A program made the position numbers and the translations under genes. This document shows positions 33,061 through 41,698 of a stretch of 64,000 nucleotides of DNA, piece by piece; the stretch's first letter is position 1; every line of letters begins with the position of its first letter. The stretch lies in contig NZ_CP067395.1 in the NCBI RefSeq assembly GCF_017355525.1, positions 3,224,001 through 3,288,000 on the forward strand, given 5' to 3'. Source of the DNA: Lysobacter enzymogenes. Its GTDB lineage: Bacteria; Pseudomonadota; Gammaproteobacteria; Xanthomonadales; Xanthomonadaceae. The notes under the pieces are model-generated. The model saw only the letters and a list, made by a program, of their open reading frames with translations, was not told where the DNA came from and did no database searches.

Positions 33061-33300
33061 ATGACCGATCTCATCGATCAGGCCCAACACTACGAAGCCA
33101 TCAATCTGGCGCAGTCGCTGCAGGCGCAACAGCGCCGGGCCGAAACCTCGCAGCGCCCGGCCGCGCGCGGGCATTGCCTCAATCGCGAATGCCTGGAGCC
33201 GTTCGAGCCGGCCGCATCGGCGCGCCTGTTTTGCGGCCCGGCCTGCGCCGAGGCGCATCAGCGCCAGATGGCGTTGGCGCAGCATCGTTCAGGCCGCTGA
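33061..33300 (+). CDS. small zinc-finger-like protein
   Basis: A 79-residue protein whose C-terminal half holds a four-ligand cluster, HCLNRECLEPF then RLFCGPACAEAH. This could bind zinc in a TraR/DksA-like or similar ribbon. The N-terminal half is helical and Gln-rich (DLIDQAQHYEAINLAQSLQAQQ). Phage- and plasmid-type TraR proteins share this general layout, but the spacing is not a clear match, so the family is uncertain. ATG 33061 is preferred; ATG 33037 adds eight residues. It is the last gene before the flagellar-like operon and is separated from it by a low-GC promoter region. Confidence 0.6.
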   Translation: MTDLIDQAQHYEAINLAQSLQAQQRRAETSQRPAARGHCLNRECLEPFEPAASARLFCGPACAEAHQRQMALAQHRSGR

Positions 33301-33422
33301 AGATGAACGACACAACCGATGCGGGTCACAAAAACGGCGCGTTGTCCACATGAAAAGGCTGAACAGAAACCGCCGGTCAGCCGACGAACGATGCTTGACC
33401 CAGTCCGCATCTGAACCAAGTC

Positions 33423-33449
33423 TAAAGTCTCATTTCCTCGTGACGAAAA
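33423..33449 (+). promoter_or_regulatory. candidate sigma-28 (FliA) promoter of the flagellar-like operon
   Basis: TAAA (33423-33426), 15 bases, then GACGAAAA (33442-33449). The sigma-28 consensus is TAAA-N15-GCCGATAA, so the -35 and spacing match and six of eight -10 bases match. It lies in a low-GC gap (33301-33524) about 75 bases before the first gene of the operon, and that operon encodes a FliA-type sigma factor at its 3' end. The rest of the gap shows nothing else recognisable. Confidence 0.6.
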
Positions 33450-33524
33450 GTTAGGATATCGTCAAACCATTGCGCTTCACTTTTCCTTCACATTTGTGAA
33501 TCAGTACAGGGATGTAACCGCATC

Positions 33525-34664
33525 ATGAACGCCGCTTTCGACTTCGCCGCCCTCACGGCGCGGCATCAGCGCCTGCAGCAGTACCTGCAAGCCGATCCCG
33601 ACAACACCGGCCTGCTCGCCGACGCCGCGTCGGCCGCGTTCGAGGCGCGCCATTTCGACGATTGCGACGCGCTGATCGCGCGCTACGCGCAGCACGCGCC
33701 GCTGCCGCCGACGCTGCGCAACCTCGCCGGCCTGTCGGCGATGTCGGCCAGCCGCTTCGATCAGGCCGAGTCGCTGTTCGCCGGCCTGCTGGCCGAATTC
33801 GACGACGCCCACCTGCGCTACAACCACGCCTACTCGGTGGCGATGCAGCAGCGCTACGCGCAGGCGCTCGACGGGCTCGACGAGGCGGTGCTGGAACAGG
33901 CGCCCGAAGCGGTTTCGTTGAAGATGCTGTGCCTGCATCACCTCGGCCAACTCGATGAAGTGGTCGCGCTCGGCGAACGCTACGCCGCGCATCCGCAGGT
34001 CGGCGCGCAGGTCAGCGGCCTGCTCGCGACCGCGCTGTTCGACGCCGACGACTTCGAACGCGCCCAGCATTACGCCGCGCTAGCGCCCGACTCGGTCGGC
34101 GGCCTCACTGTGCAAGGCCTGCTGGCGCTGCACGAGGACGACGTGGCGACCGCGCGCCAGCGGTTCGCGCTGGCGCTGGAAGCCGATCCCGGCAGCGGCC
34201 GCGCCCAGCTCGGCGAAGGCCTGGCCTGTCTGGCCGATCACGATTTCGCCGCGGCCGCGCCGCGCCTGGACCGCGCGGCCACGCTGCTGCGCAGCCACGC
34301 CGGTTCTTGGCTGTCGGCCGGCTGGGCCTATCTGATGGCCGGCCAGCCCGAGCAGGCGCGCGAGCGTTTCGAACGCAGCCTGCAGACCGACCGCGGCTTC
34401 GCCGAAGCCACCGGCGCGCTGGCCGTGGTCGATGCGATGCAAGGCCACGACGAGTCGGCCGGCCACCGCGCTGAAGTGGCGCTGCGCCTGGATCCGAACT
34501 GCCTGTCCGCGACCTACGCCCGCAGCCTGCTGCTGGCGCGTTCCGGGCGCGAGCAGGAAGGCGCCGCGCTGTACCAAGAGCTGTTGCAGCACCCGCTCGG
34601 CCAGGACGGCCCGAGCATCGCCCAGTTGATCGCACGCCGTGCCTCGCACGGCGCGATCGACTGA
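33525..34664 (+). CDS. TPR-repeat protein, first gene of flagellar-like operon
   Basis: A 379-residue soluble protein made of tetratricopeptide-like helical pairs throughout, for example AASAAFEARHFDDCDALIARYA, YNHAYSVAMQQRYAQALDGLDEAVLE and AGWAYLMAGQPEQARERFERSLQ. There is no signal peptide or membrane segment. TPR proteins serve as chaperones of export substrates in type III systems, so a substrate-binding role is plausible here but not shown. It is 28 bases before fliQ and shares the sigma-28-like promoter. A second TPR gene lies near the other end of the operon (53937). Confidence 0.75.
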   Translation: MNAAFDFAALTARHQRLQQYLQADPDNTGLLADAASAAFEARHFDDCDALIARYAQHAPLPPTLRNLAGLSAMSASRFDQAESLFAGLLAEFDDAHLRYNHAYSVAMQQRYAQALDGLDEAVLEQAPEAVSLKMLCLHHLGQLDEVVALGERYAAHPQVGAQVSGLLATALFDADDFERAQHYAALAPDSVGGLTVQGLLALHEDDVATARQRFALALEADPGSGRAQLGEGLACLADHDFAAAAPRLDRAATLLRSHAGSWLSAGWAYLMAGQPEQARERFERSLQTDRGFAEATGALAVVDAMQGHDESAGHRAEVALRLDPNCLSATYARSLLLARSGREQEGAALYQELLQHPLGQDGPSIAQLIARRASHGAID

Positions 34665-34692
34665 GCGACCGACTGCTTCCACAGGGGGACCC

Positions 34693-34959
34693 ATGTCGGC
34701 CGACCAAGCCTTGCAGCTGATGGAACAGCTGTTCTGGAACAGTTTTCTGATCGCCGCGCCGATCCTGATCGCCACGCTGCTGGTCGGCGTGCTGATCAGC
34801 GTCTTGCAGGTGGTGACGCAGTTGCAGGAGATGAGCCTGAGCTACGTGCCCAAGCTGGGCGTGGCGGTGCTGATCGTGGTCGTGCTCGGCGGCTGGATGC
34901 TCGGGCGGCTGACCGGATTCGCCACCGAACTGTTCAAGAGCATCGCCAACCTCGGCTGA
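34693..34959 (+). CDS. fliQ: FliQ, flagellar/type III export gate protein
   Basis: An 88-residue membrane protein, full length for FliQ. It has two hydrophobic helices (FWNSFLIAAPILIATLLVGVLIS and LGVAVLIVVVLGGWML) and the conserved LQVVTQLQEMSLSYVPKL link. FliQ joins FliP and FliR in the inner-membrane export channel. The ATG at 34693 with GGGGG upstream gives the standard N-terminus SADQALQLM. It is unusual that fliQ starts the machine genes while fliO-fliP lie about 17 kb away at the other end. Confidence 0.95.
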   Translation: MSADQALQLMEQLFWNSFLIAAPILIATLLVGVLISVLQVVTQLQEMSLSYVPKLGVAVLIVVVLGGWMLGRLTGFATELFKSIANLG

Positions 34960-34963
34960 CCCG

Positions 34964-35716
34964 ATGAACGCCTACGTCGCCGCGATCGCCCTGCTGACCC
35001 TGCGCATCGGGCCGGTCTTCGTACTCTCGCCTCCGTTCTCGCTGGTGCGCGTGCCGCAGCGCGTGCGCGTGTGCCTGGTGCTGGCGCTGGCGGCGTTGCT
35101 GGCGCCGGTGCTGCCGATGGCGTTGCCGGCGAACGAAGGCGCGTTCGTGCTGTCGGCGCTGTCGGAGCTGTTGATCGGCCTGACCTTCGCGGTGTCCCTG
35201 CAAATGGCGTTCGCCGCGCTGTCGTTCGCCGGGCGCGTGCTCGACGTGCAGGCCGGCTACGGTCTGGCGCTGGTCATCGACCCGTCCACGCGCGCGCAGT
35301 CGCCGCTGTTCGGCACCCTCTTCGCCCTCGCCGCGGCGGCGATCTTCTTCGCCAGCAACGGCCATCTGGAACTGGTCCGGGTGCTGGCCGCCAGCGCCCA
35401 CGCCATGCCGATCGGGCTGCCGGTGATGGCCGGCTCGCCGCAGGCGCTGATCGGTTACCTGAGCCTGCTGATGAGCACCGCGTTCGGCGCGATCGCCGCG
35501 GTCACCGTGGTGCTGTTCCTGATCGACGTCACCATCGCCCTGCTGTCGCGCGCGCTGCCGCAGATGAACGCGCTGATGCTCGGCCTGCAGGTCAAGACCA
35601 TCGCCACCCTGCTGATGCTGACCGTGTCCTCCGGCCTGCTCGCGCCGGTGGCGCTGCGGCTGATCCGCCACGCGCTGGACTTCATGGCCGCGCTAGGCCC
35701 GGGGAGCGCGCCGTGA
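34964..35716 (+). CDS. fliR: FliR, flagellar/type III export gate protein
   Basis: A 250-residue polytopic membrane protein with six or so hydrophobic helices. It shows family features such as LRIGPVFVLSPPFS, ALSELLIGLTFAVSLQMAF, FAGRVLDVQAGYGLALVIDP and LPQMNALMLGLQVKTIATLL. It forms part of the FliPQR core of the export gate. It begins four bases after fliQ and its stop overlaps the flhB GTG start, so translation is coupled. Confidence 0.95.
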   Translation: MNAYVAAIALLTLRIGPVFVLSPPFSLVRVPQRVRVCLVLALAALLAPVLPMALPANEGAFVLSALSELLIGLTFAVSLQMAFAALSFAGRVLDVQAGYGLALVIDPSTRAQSPLFGTLFALAAAAIFFASNGHLELVRVLAASAHAMPIGLPVMAGSPQALIGYLSLLMSTAFGAIAAVTVVLFLIDVTIALLSRALPQMNALMLGLQVKTIATLLMLTVSSGLLAPVALRLIRHALDFMAALGPGSAP

Positions 35717-36777
35717 GCGAGAGCGACCTCAACAAATCCGAGCAAGCCACGCCGTACAAGCTCGAACAGGCGCGCAAGAAGGGCATGGTCGCCAAGAGCC
35801 AGGAGCTCGGCCTGGTGATCTCGCTGGCTTGCGCCGGCGGTTATCTGTACGTGCGCGGCGACGTCCTGTTCGCCCGCCTCGGCGAGCTCAACGCGCGCGC
35901 GCTGGCCGAGGCCGCCGCGCTCGACGGCGGCGGCCGCGCGTTGCTGCACTGGATGCAGCGGCTGATGCTGGAAACCGCGGCGGCGCTGGCGCCGTTGATC
36001 GGCATCGTCGCGCTCGGCGCGCTGCTGTCGAGCGTGGCCCAGACCGGCCTGCTGTTCGCGCCGGCCGCGGTCAAGCCGGACATGTCCAAGCTCAATCCGA
36101 TGCAGGGCCTGAAGCGGGTGTTCTCGCTGCAGACCCTGATCGAAGCGGTCAAGGCCTGCTTCAAGATGCTGGTCTACAGCGGCCTGTGCGGGCTGCTGAT
36201 CTGGCAGGCCGCGCGCGCGCTCGCCCACGCCGGCGGCGACGCCGGCCGCATCGCGGTCGCGCTGTCCGCGCTGGGCCTGAAGCTGCTGCTGTGGTTCCTG
36301 CTCGCGGCGGCGGTGTTCGCCGCGATCGACCAGATCCTGGTGCGGCGCATGTTCGCCCGGCGCATGCGCATGAGCAAGCACGAGGTCAAGCAGGAATACA
36401 AGCAGCGCGAAGGCGACCCGCGGATCAAGCAGCGGCGCAAGCAGTTGCAGCGCGAGCTGCTGCAACGCGCGCAGAGCATGCGCTCGGTGCGCGGCGCCGA
36501 CGTGCTGATCACCAATCCCACCCATTACGCCATCGCGCTGAAGTACGAGCCCGCCAAGATGCTTGCTCCCACCGTCGTCGCCAAAGGTTCCGGCGAGTTC
36601 GCCCTGCGCCTGCGCAAACTGGCCTTCGTCTACGGCGTGCCGGTGATCGAATCGCGCGCGCTGGCGCGGCAGCTGTTCCACAAGACCCCGCTGGAACGCG
36701 AGGTGCCCGACGCGCTGTACCGCGACGTGGCCCAGCTGTACCTGCGCCTGCGCCGCGGCGCGGAGGCCCGCGCATGA
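35713..36777 (+). CDS. flhB: FlhB, export gate substrate-specificity switch
   Basis: A 354-residue protein with the N-terminal signature EQATPYKLEQARKKG, four membrane helices, and a cytosolic domain containing the self-cleavage site ITNPTHYAIAL (NPTH about 268-271). FlhB cleaves itself between Asn and Pro and switches export from hook/rod to later substrates. Retention of NPTH means the switch is still possible even though no filament genes are nearby. It starts at GTG 35713 overlapping fliR and overlaps flhA by four bases. Confidence 0.95.
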   Translation: MSESDLNKSEQATPYKLEQARKKGMVAKSQELGLVISLACAGGYLYVRGDVLFARLGELNARALAEAAALDGGGRALLHWMQRLMLETAAALAPLIGIVALGALLSSVAQTGLLFAPAAVKPDMSKLNPMQGLKRVFSLQTLIEAVKACFKMLVYSGLCGLLIWQAARALAHAGGDAGRIAVALSALGLKLLLWFLLAAAVFAAIDQILVRRMFARRMRMSKHEVKQEYKQREGDPRIKQRRKQLQRELLQRAQSMRSVRGADVLITNPTHYAIALKYEPAKMLAPTVVAKGSGEFALRLRKLAFVYGVPVIESRALARQLFHKTPLEREVPDALYRDVAQLYLRLRRGAEARA

Positions 36778-38891
36778 GCGCGCTCGCTTCGAAAACCTGG
36801 CTCGGCAAGCTCGGCCGCCACGCCGATCTGGCCCTGGTCGGCGCGGTGCTCGGCATCCTGCTGATCCTGTTCATCCCGATCCCGCCGGCGCTGCTGGACC
36901 TGCTGATCCTGGTCAACTTCGCCTTCGCCCTGTCGATCCTGCTGATGACGTTCTACGTCGCCCGGCCGGTCGACTTCTCCACGTTCCCGTCGCTGCTGCT
37001 GATCGCCACGCTGTTCCGGCTCGCGCTGAACATCGCCGCGACCCGCCTGATCATGTCCGGCGCCGACGCCGGCAACGTGATCCATTCGATCGGCGACTTC
37101 GTGGTGCGCGGCAACTACGTCATCGGTTTGATCGTGTTCTTCATCCTGATCGTGGTCCAGTACGTGGTGGTCACCGCCGGCGCCCAGCGCGTGTCGGAAG
37201 TGGCCGCGCGCTTCGTGCTCGACGCCATGCCCGGCCAGCAGATGAGCATCGACGCCGACCTCAACATGGGCCTGATCGACCAGGACGAGGCCAAGCGGCG
37301 GCGCAAGGAACTGGAAAAGGAGGCCGGCTTCTACGGCTCGATGGACGGCGCCAGCAAGTTCGTAAAGGGCGACGCGATCGCCGGCATCGTGATCCTGCTG
37401 ATCAACATCTTCGGCGGCTGGGCGGTCGGCGTGGCGCAGATGGGCATGCAGTGGCACGACGCGCTGCGCACCTTCACCCTGTTGACCATCGGCGACGGCA
37501 TCGTCACCCAGGTGCCGGCGCTGGTCATCTCGGTCGCCACCGGCATCATCGTCACCCGTTCCTCGTCCGACAACGAGCTCAGCGCCGAAGTGGTGCGGCA
37601 GATGGTGCGCTTCCCCAAGATCCAGCTGATGGTGGTGCTGGCGCTGATGGGGCTGTTGCTGCTGCCGGGCATGCCGAAGTGGCCGCTGCCGATCCTGGCC
37701 GCGGTGGCGCTGGCGATCTGGCTGCTGTTGCGCAAGATCCAGCGCGCGGCCAAGAGCGAGCCGGCCGCCGAAACCGAGGACGCGCCGGCCGAAGCCGCCG
37801 CCAACGGCGCGGTGGCGCCGATCGAGATCGCGTTCGGCCCGGCCCTGGCCGCGGCCTGGATGCCGATGCGCAGCGTGCTGACCGACCGCATCGCCTCGTT
37901 CCGCAAGCACTATTCCAAGGACATGGGCGTGACCGTGCCGGCGGTGGCGTTCCGCGAAGAAGCCATGCCGGGCGCCAACGACTACCGCATCTACCTGTTC
38001 GGCGACCGCTTCGCCGACGCCAGCGTGCACGCCGACAAGACCCTGGCGATCCACGCCTCGGACAAGGCCGGCAAGCTCGCCGGCATCGCCACCAAGGATC
38101 CGGCGTTCGGCTTGCCGGCGGTGTGGATCGACAACGAACTCGCCGCGCAGGCGCGCCAGCTCGGCTACACCCCGATCGACCCGGTGACGGTGCTGACCAC
38201 CCACGCGATCGAAGTGGTCAAGGCCAACATCGCGTCCTTGCTGACCCGCGCCGAGACCATGGCGCTGCTGGAAGGCGTGCGCACGCGCCAGCCGGGGCTG
38301 GTCGAGGAACTGGTGCCGAACGTGCTCGCGGTCAGCGACGTGCAGCACGTGCTGCAAGGCCTGCTGGAAGAAAACGTGTCGATCCGCAACATCGACCTGA
38401 TCGTCGAAGTGCTGGCCGACACCGGCCGCCACGAAAAAGACCCGGCGCGACTGGTCGAAGCGATCCGCCGCCGCCTCGGCCACGGCATCTGCCGCGCGCT
38501 GCAGGGCGAGCGCGAATCGCTGTCGGTGCTGACCCTGGACCCGGCGGTCGAGAACCGCATGCTGCAAAGCCTGGCTCAGGCCGGCGACAGCAGCCACGGC
38601 TTCGTGCTCGATCCGCGTCTGGCCGAAAGCTTCCTGGCGCGGCTGCTCAAGCTCAACGAAGCGATGATGCGCAAGAACCTCACGCCCGCCTTGCTGTGCC
38701 GGCCGGAAATCCGCCGCGCGCTGCGCCAGTTCACCCGTCGCGTCGCACCGCGCCTGGCGGTGCTGTCGATGAGCGAAATCCCGCATTCGATCAGCCTGAG
38801 CTCGTTCGGCACCGTCGGCGCCGACCTGCCGCCCGCGCCGGGCGAAACGCCCGCGCCCGCCGCCGCTTCCTTCAAACCCGTCGCCGCCTGA
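36774..38891 (+). CDS. flhA: FlhA, export gate and chaperone-docking protein
   Basis: A 705-residue protein with about eight N-terminal membrane helices and the FHIPEP-region segments FSTFPSLLLIATLFRLALN and MPGQQMSIDADLNMGLID. A C-terminal cytosolic domain (about 350-690) docks substrate-chaperone complexes. Length and motifs are normal for flagellar FlhA. A Pro/Ala-rich tail follows the last domain. It overlaps flhB by four bases and is eight bases before the flgF-like gene. Confidence 0.96.
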   Translation: MSALASKTWLGKLGRHADLALVGAVLGILLILFIPIPPALLDLLILVNFAFALSILLMTFYVARPVDFSTFPSLLLIATLFRLALNIAATRLIMSGADAGNVIHSIGDFVVRGNYVIGLIVFFILIVVQYVVVTAGAQRVSEVAARFVLDAMPGQQMSIDADLNMGLIDQDEAKRRRKELEKEAGFYGSMDGASKFVKGDAIAGIVILLINIFGGWAVGVAQMGMQWHDALRTFTLLTIGDGIVTQVPALVISVATGIIVTRSSSDNELSAEVVRQMVRFPKIQLMVVLALMGLLLLPGMPKWPLPILAAVALAIWLLLRKIQRAAKSEPAAETEDAPAEAAANGAVAPIEIAFGPALAAAWMPMRSVLTDRIASFRKHYSKDMGVTVPAVAFREEAMPGANDYRIYLFGDRFADASVHADKTLAIHASDKAGKLAGIATKDPAFGLPAVWIDNELAAQARQLGYTPIDPVTVLTTHAIEVVKANIASLLTRAETMALLEGVRTRQPGLVEELVPNVLAVSDVQHVLQGLLEENVSIRNIDLIVEVLADTGRHEKDPARLVEAIRRRLGHGICRALQGERESLSVLTLDPAVENRMLQSLAQAGDSSHGFVLDPRLAESFLARLLKLNEAMMRKNLTPALLCRPEIRRALRQFTRRVAPRLAVLSMSEIPHSISLSSFGTVGADLPPAPGETPAPAAASFKPVAA

Positions 38892-38899
38892 GGATCGCC

Positions 38900-39709
38900 A
38901 TGGACAATCTGATGCTGACGGCCACCCAGATGATCGCGCGCGAATCGCAGCGCGTGGAAGTCTCAGCCAATAACATCGCCAACGTCGCCACGCCGGGCTT
39001 CAAGCGCGAACTCGCGTTCCAGAGCGTGCTCGGCGCCGAAGCCGCGCAGCAGTTGCAGCAGCAGACGCTCGACGCCGCCACCGGCGTCGCCCCGGATGCC
39101 GGCCTGCGCGAAGGCGCGACGCAGGCGCCGGCCGCGAGCCGGGCGATGCGCCGCGCGACCGACTTCGCCGCCGGCAAGTTGCAGCACACCGGCAATCCTT
39201 ACGACCTCAGCGTCACTGGGCCCGGCTTCCTGCAACTGGCGACCGCGCGCGGCTACGTCTACGCGCGCACCGCCGCGCTGCACCGCGACGGCGAAGGCCG
39301 CCTGGTCACCGCGCAAGGCTGGCGCCTGCAGGCGGCCGGCGGCGGCGACGTCACCGTGTCCGGCGAGAACTGGAAGCTGGAACGCGACGGCACCGTGCTC
39401 GATGCCGGCAATCCCGCGTCGGCGGTGCGGCTGGTCGAGTTCGAACAGCTCGACCGCCTGACCCGCGCCGGCGGCAACGCCTTCCTCGCGCCCGACGACG
39501 CGCGCATGAGCGAGCGCTTGCCCGGCGCGCAGGGCCCGGCGCTGGCCAGCGCGGTGCAGCAAGGCTACCTGGAAGCGGCCAACGTCTCGGTCGGCGACGA
39601 CATGGTCCAGATCATGGAAGCGATGCGCCGCATCGAATCCGCACAAAAGCTCGTCCATGCCTACGACGACATGGTCGGCAGCGCACTGCAACGCCTCGGA
39701 GGCATGTAA
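38900..39709 (+). CDS. flgF: FlgF-type proximal rod protein
   Basis: A 269-residue rod/hook-family protein. The N-terminal helix motif is SQRVEVSANNIANVATPGFKREL, the core includes DLSVTGPGFLQLATARGYVYART, and the C-terminal helix is GYLEAANVSVGDDMVQIMEAMRRIESAQKL. These are the diagnostic features of axial flagellar proteins. Placement directly before the FlgG-like gene suggests FlgF. It is exported without a signal peptide to form the periplasmic rod. Confidence 0.88.
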   Translation: MDNLMLTATQMIARESQRVEVSANNIANVATPGFKRELAFQSVLGAEAAQQLQQQTLDAATGVAPDAGLREGATQAPAASRAMRRATDFAAGKLQHTGNPYDLSVTGPGFLQLATARGYVYARTAALHRDGEGRLVTAQGWRLQAAGGGDVTVSGENWKLERDGTVLDAGNPASAVRLVEFEQLDRLTRAGGNAFLAPDDARMSERLPGAQGPALASAVQQGYLEAANVSVGDDMVQIMEAMRRIESAQKLVHAYDDMVGSALQRLGGM

Positions 39710-39712
39710 GCG

Positions 39713-40480
39713 ATGAACGGAATTTTCTATATCGGCGCGACCGGGCTGGACGCGCAGGGCAAGGCGGTGGAGACGGTCGCCAACAACGTCGCCAACATCA
39801 ACACCGCCGCGTACAAGCGCGGCACGGTGTCGTTCTCGGAACTGCTCAGCGCCAGCCCGACCGACGCGGCCGCCGGCGACAACGTCGCGCGTTCGGCCGC
39901 CGGCGTCATGGCCAACCCGACCCTGCACGTGTTCGCCCAGGGCGACCTGCGCCCGACCGGCAACGACATGGACCTGGCCGTGCAGGGCGAAGGCTTCCTG
40001 GAACTGGCCGGCGGCGACGGCCGCACCACGCTGTGGCGCGGCGGCACCTTGCGGGTCGGCGCCGACGGCTATCTGACCGCGGCCAACGGCATGCCGCTGG
40101 CGGCGATGATCTCGGTGCCGGCCGATGCCGAGGCGATCCACATCGGCAAGAACGGGCTGGTGACCGCGAACCTGCGCAACGAACGCACGCCGGTGGAGAT
40201 CGGCCAGATCGAGCTGACCGTGCCGGCCGACCTGCAGCGCATGGAATCGCTCGGCGACGGGCTGTACGCGCTGCCGGACGATGCGTTGTCGGCGACCCGC
40301 TCGATGCCGGGCGAGGACAAGGCCGGGCTGCTCGCGCAGGGCTTCAGCGAAGCCTCCAACATCAAGCTCGCCGACGAGATGGTCAGCCTGATGATCTATC
40401 AGCGCGCCTATGCCTCCAGCGCGCGGCTGGTGCAGATCGGCGACGAGCTGATGGGCATCGCCAACGGGCTCAAGCGCTGA
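39713..40480 (+). CDS. flgG: FlgG-type distal rod protein
   Basis: A 255-residue axial protein. It starts IFYIGATGLDAQGKAVETVANNVANINTAAYKR, has DMDLAVQGEGFLELAGGDGRT in the middle, and ends GFSEASNIKLADEMVSLMIYQRAYASS. FlgG forms the distal rod that passes the outer rings. It is slightly shorter than the usual 260 residues. It lies three bases after flgF. Confidence 0.9.
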   Translation: MNGIFYIGATGLDAQGKAVETVANNVANINTAAYKRGTVSFSELLSASPTDAAAGDNVARSAAGVMANPTLHVFAQGDLRPTGNDMDLAVQGEGFLELAGGDGRTTLWRGGTLRVGADGYLTAANGMPLAAMISVPADAEAIHIGKNGLVTANLRNERTPVEIGQIELTVPADLQRMESLGDGLYALPDDALSATRSMPGEDKAGLLAQGFSEASNIKLADEMVSLMIYQRAYASSARLVQIGDELMGIANGLKR

Positions 40481-40482
40481 GC

Positions 40483-41097
40483 ATGGCCGTCGTCGTGCGC
40501 CCGCCGTTCGCCTTCCGCTTGCTGTCGCCGCGCGCGTGCGCGGCGCTGCTGCTCGCCGTCGCGTGCGCGCCGGCGGCGGCGGGCGTGCGCCTGGATCGCG
40601 CCGCGGAGGCCGACGCCGATGCGCCCGCAGCGACCGAGGCCGCCGACGCGCGGGCCGACGCCGGCGCGCGCGCCTGCATGCGCGTGCTGCGCCCGGTCGC
40701 GCGCGCCCAGGCCTTGCTCGCCGCCGATCTGCGCCGCGAGTCCTGCGGCGACAAGGAACCCGTGCAGCGCGCGCACTACGACCGCGACGCGGGGTTGGTG
40801 CGCGCGCCGGCCGACCTCGCCGCGGGCGACGCGCTCGCCGCGATCGCGCCGAGCCTGCTCGCCGATCTGCGCCAGGGCGACAAGGTCGCGCTCATCTACC
40901 GCGACGGCGCCATCGCAATATCCCGCGACGGCGTCGCCGCGCGCGACAGCAAGCCCGGCGCGCCGGTGCGCGTCGTCCTCGCCGACGGCGCATTCGTAAC
41001 CGCGCCATCGGCGGGCGCCGCGCCCGCTTCGCAGACGCCCGCATCGCTTCAACCTTCTTCACCTCCGTCTTCGTCCCGCTCCGGGGAAACGCCATGA
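40483..41097 (+). CDS. flgA: FlgA-like P-ring assembly chaperone
   Basis: A 204-residue protein with a signal peptide (ACAALLLAVACAPAAAGV) and a C-terminal SAF/FlgA-like region with VARAQALLAADLRRESC, VRAPADLAAGDALAAIAP and LRQGDKVALIYRDGAIAIS. FlgA helps FlgI assemble in the periplasm, matching its place just before flgH-flgI. The sequence is divergent, so the call rests partly on gene order. A Ser/Pro-rich tail follows. Confidence 0.75.
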   Translation: MAVVVRPPFAFRLLSPRACAALLLAVACAPAAAGVRLDRAAEADADAPAATEAADARADAGARACMRVLRPVARAQALLAADLRRESCGDKEPVQRAHYDRDAGLVRAPADLAAGDALAAIAPSLLADLRQGDKVALIYRDGAIAISRDGVAARDSKPGAPVRVVLADGAFVTAPSAGAAPASQTPASLQPSSPPSSSRSGETP

Positions 41098-41693
41098 ACC
41101 GCCGCAACCGCGCGCCGCTGTCCGGCGCGCTGCTCGCCCTGCTGATCGCCGCGCCCGCCGTCGCGCCCGCCACCGCGGCCGACCTGTACCGCGAGGAGAC
41201 GTTCCAGCCGCTGACCTCCGACCGCCGCGCCCAGCGCGTCGGCGATCTGGTCACCATCCTGGTCTACGAAAACTCCAGCGCGCGCAACACCGCCGACACC
41301 ACCACCAAGACCGACGTCAGCATCGGCGGCAACATCAAGACGCTCGGCGACACCAGTTCCGACTTCACTGTCGGCCTCGGCGACCGCTACGGCGGCCGCG
41401 GCCAGATCCAGCGCAGCGGCAACCTGCTCGCGCAGATCAGCGCGACCGTCACCGGCACCTTTCCGAACGGCGATCTGGCCATCTCCGGCGAGCAGCGCAT
41501 CAACATCAACGGCGAGAAAACCCAGATCCGCCTGACCGGCAAGGTCCGGCCCAACGACATCGGCCAGAACAACACCGTGCTGTCGAGCCGCATCGCCGAC
41601 GCGCGCATCGACTACACCGGCGACGGCTACGTCAGCGACCGCACCAAGCCCGGCTTGATCCCGCGCATCCTCGGCTGGCTGGGGCTGTGGTGA
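41094..41693 (+). CDS. flgH: FlgH-like L-ring protein lacking the lipoprotein cysteine
   Basis: A 199-residue protein with the FlgH core: AQRVGDLVTILVYENSSARN, RGQIQRSGNLLAQISATV, GDLAISGEQRININGEKTQIRLTG and VRPNDIGQNNTVLSSRIADARI. FlgH normally is an outer-membrane lipoprotein, but here the signal (ALLALLIAAPAVAPATAADLY) has no Cys at or near the cleavage site, so it should be released as a soluble periplasmic protein or insert without lipid. The ATG overlaps the FlgA stop. Its function in an outer-membrane ring may be altered. Confidence 0.9.
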   Translation: MNRRNRAPLSGALLALLIAAPAVAPATAADLYREETFQPLTSDRRAQRVGDLVTILVYENSSARNTADTTTKTDVSIGGNIKTLGDTSSDFTVGLGDRYGGRGQIQRSGNLLAQISATVTGTFPNGDLAISGEQRININGEKTQIRLTGKVRPNDIGQNNTVLSSRIADARIDYTGDGYVSDRTKPGLIPRILGWLGLW

Positions 41694-41698
41694 ACCTC

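Noticed and set aside
36630..38786. 718-codon antisense frame within flhA
   Set aside because: Low-complexity His/Asp/Arg-rich product typical of antisense translation in high-GC DNA, opposite a strongly conserved gene.
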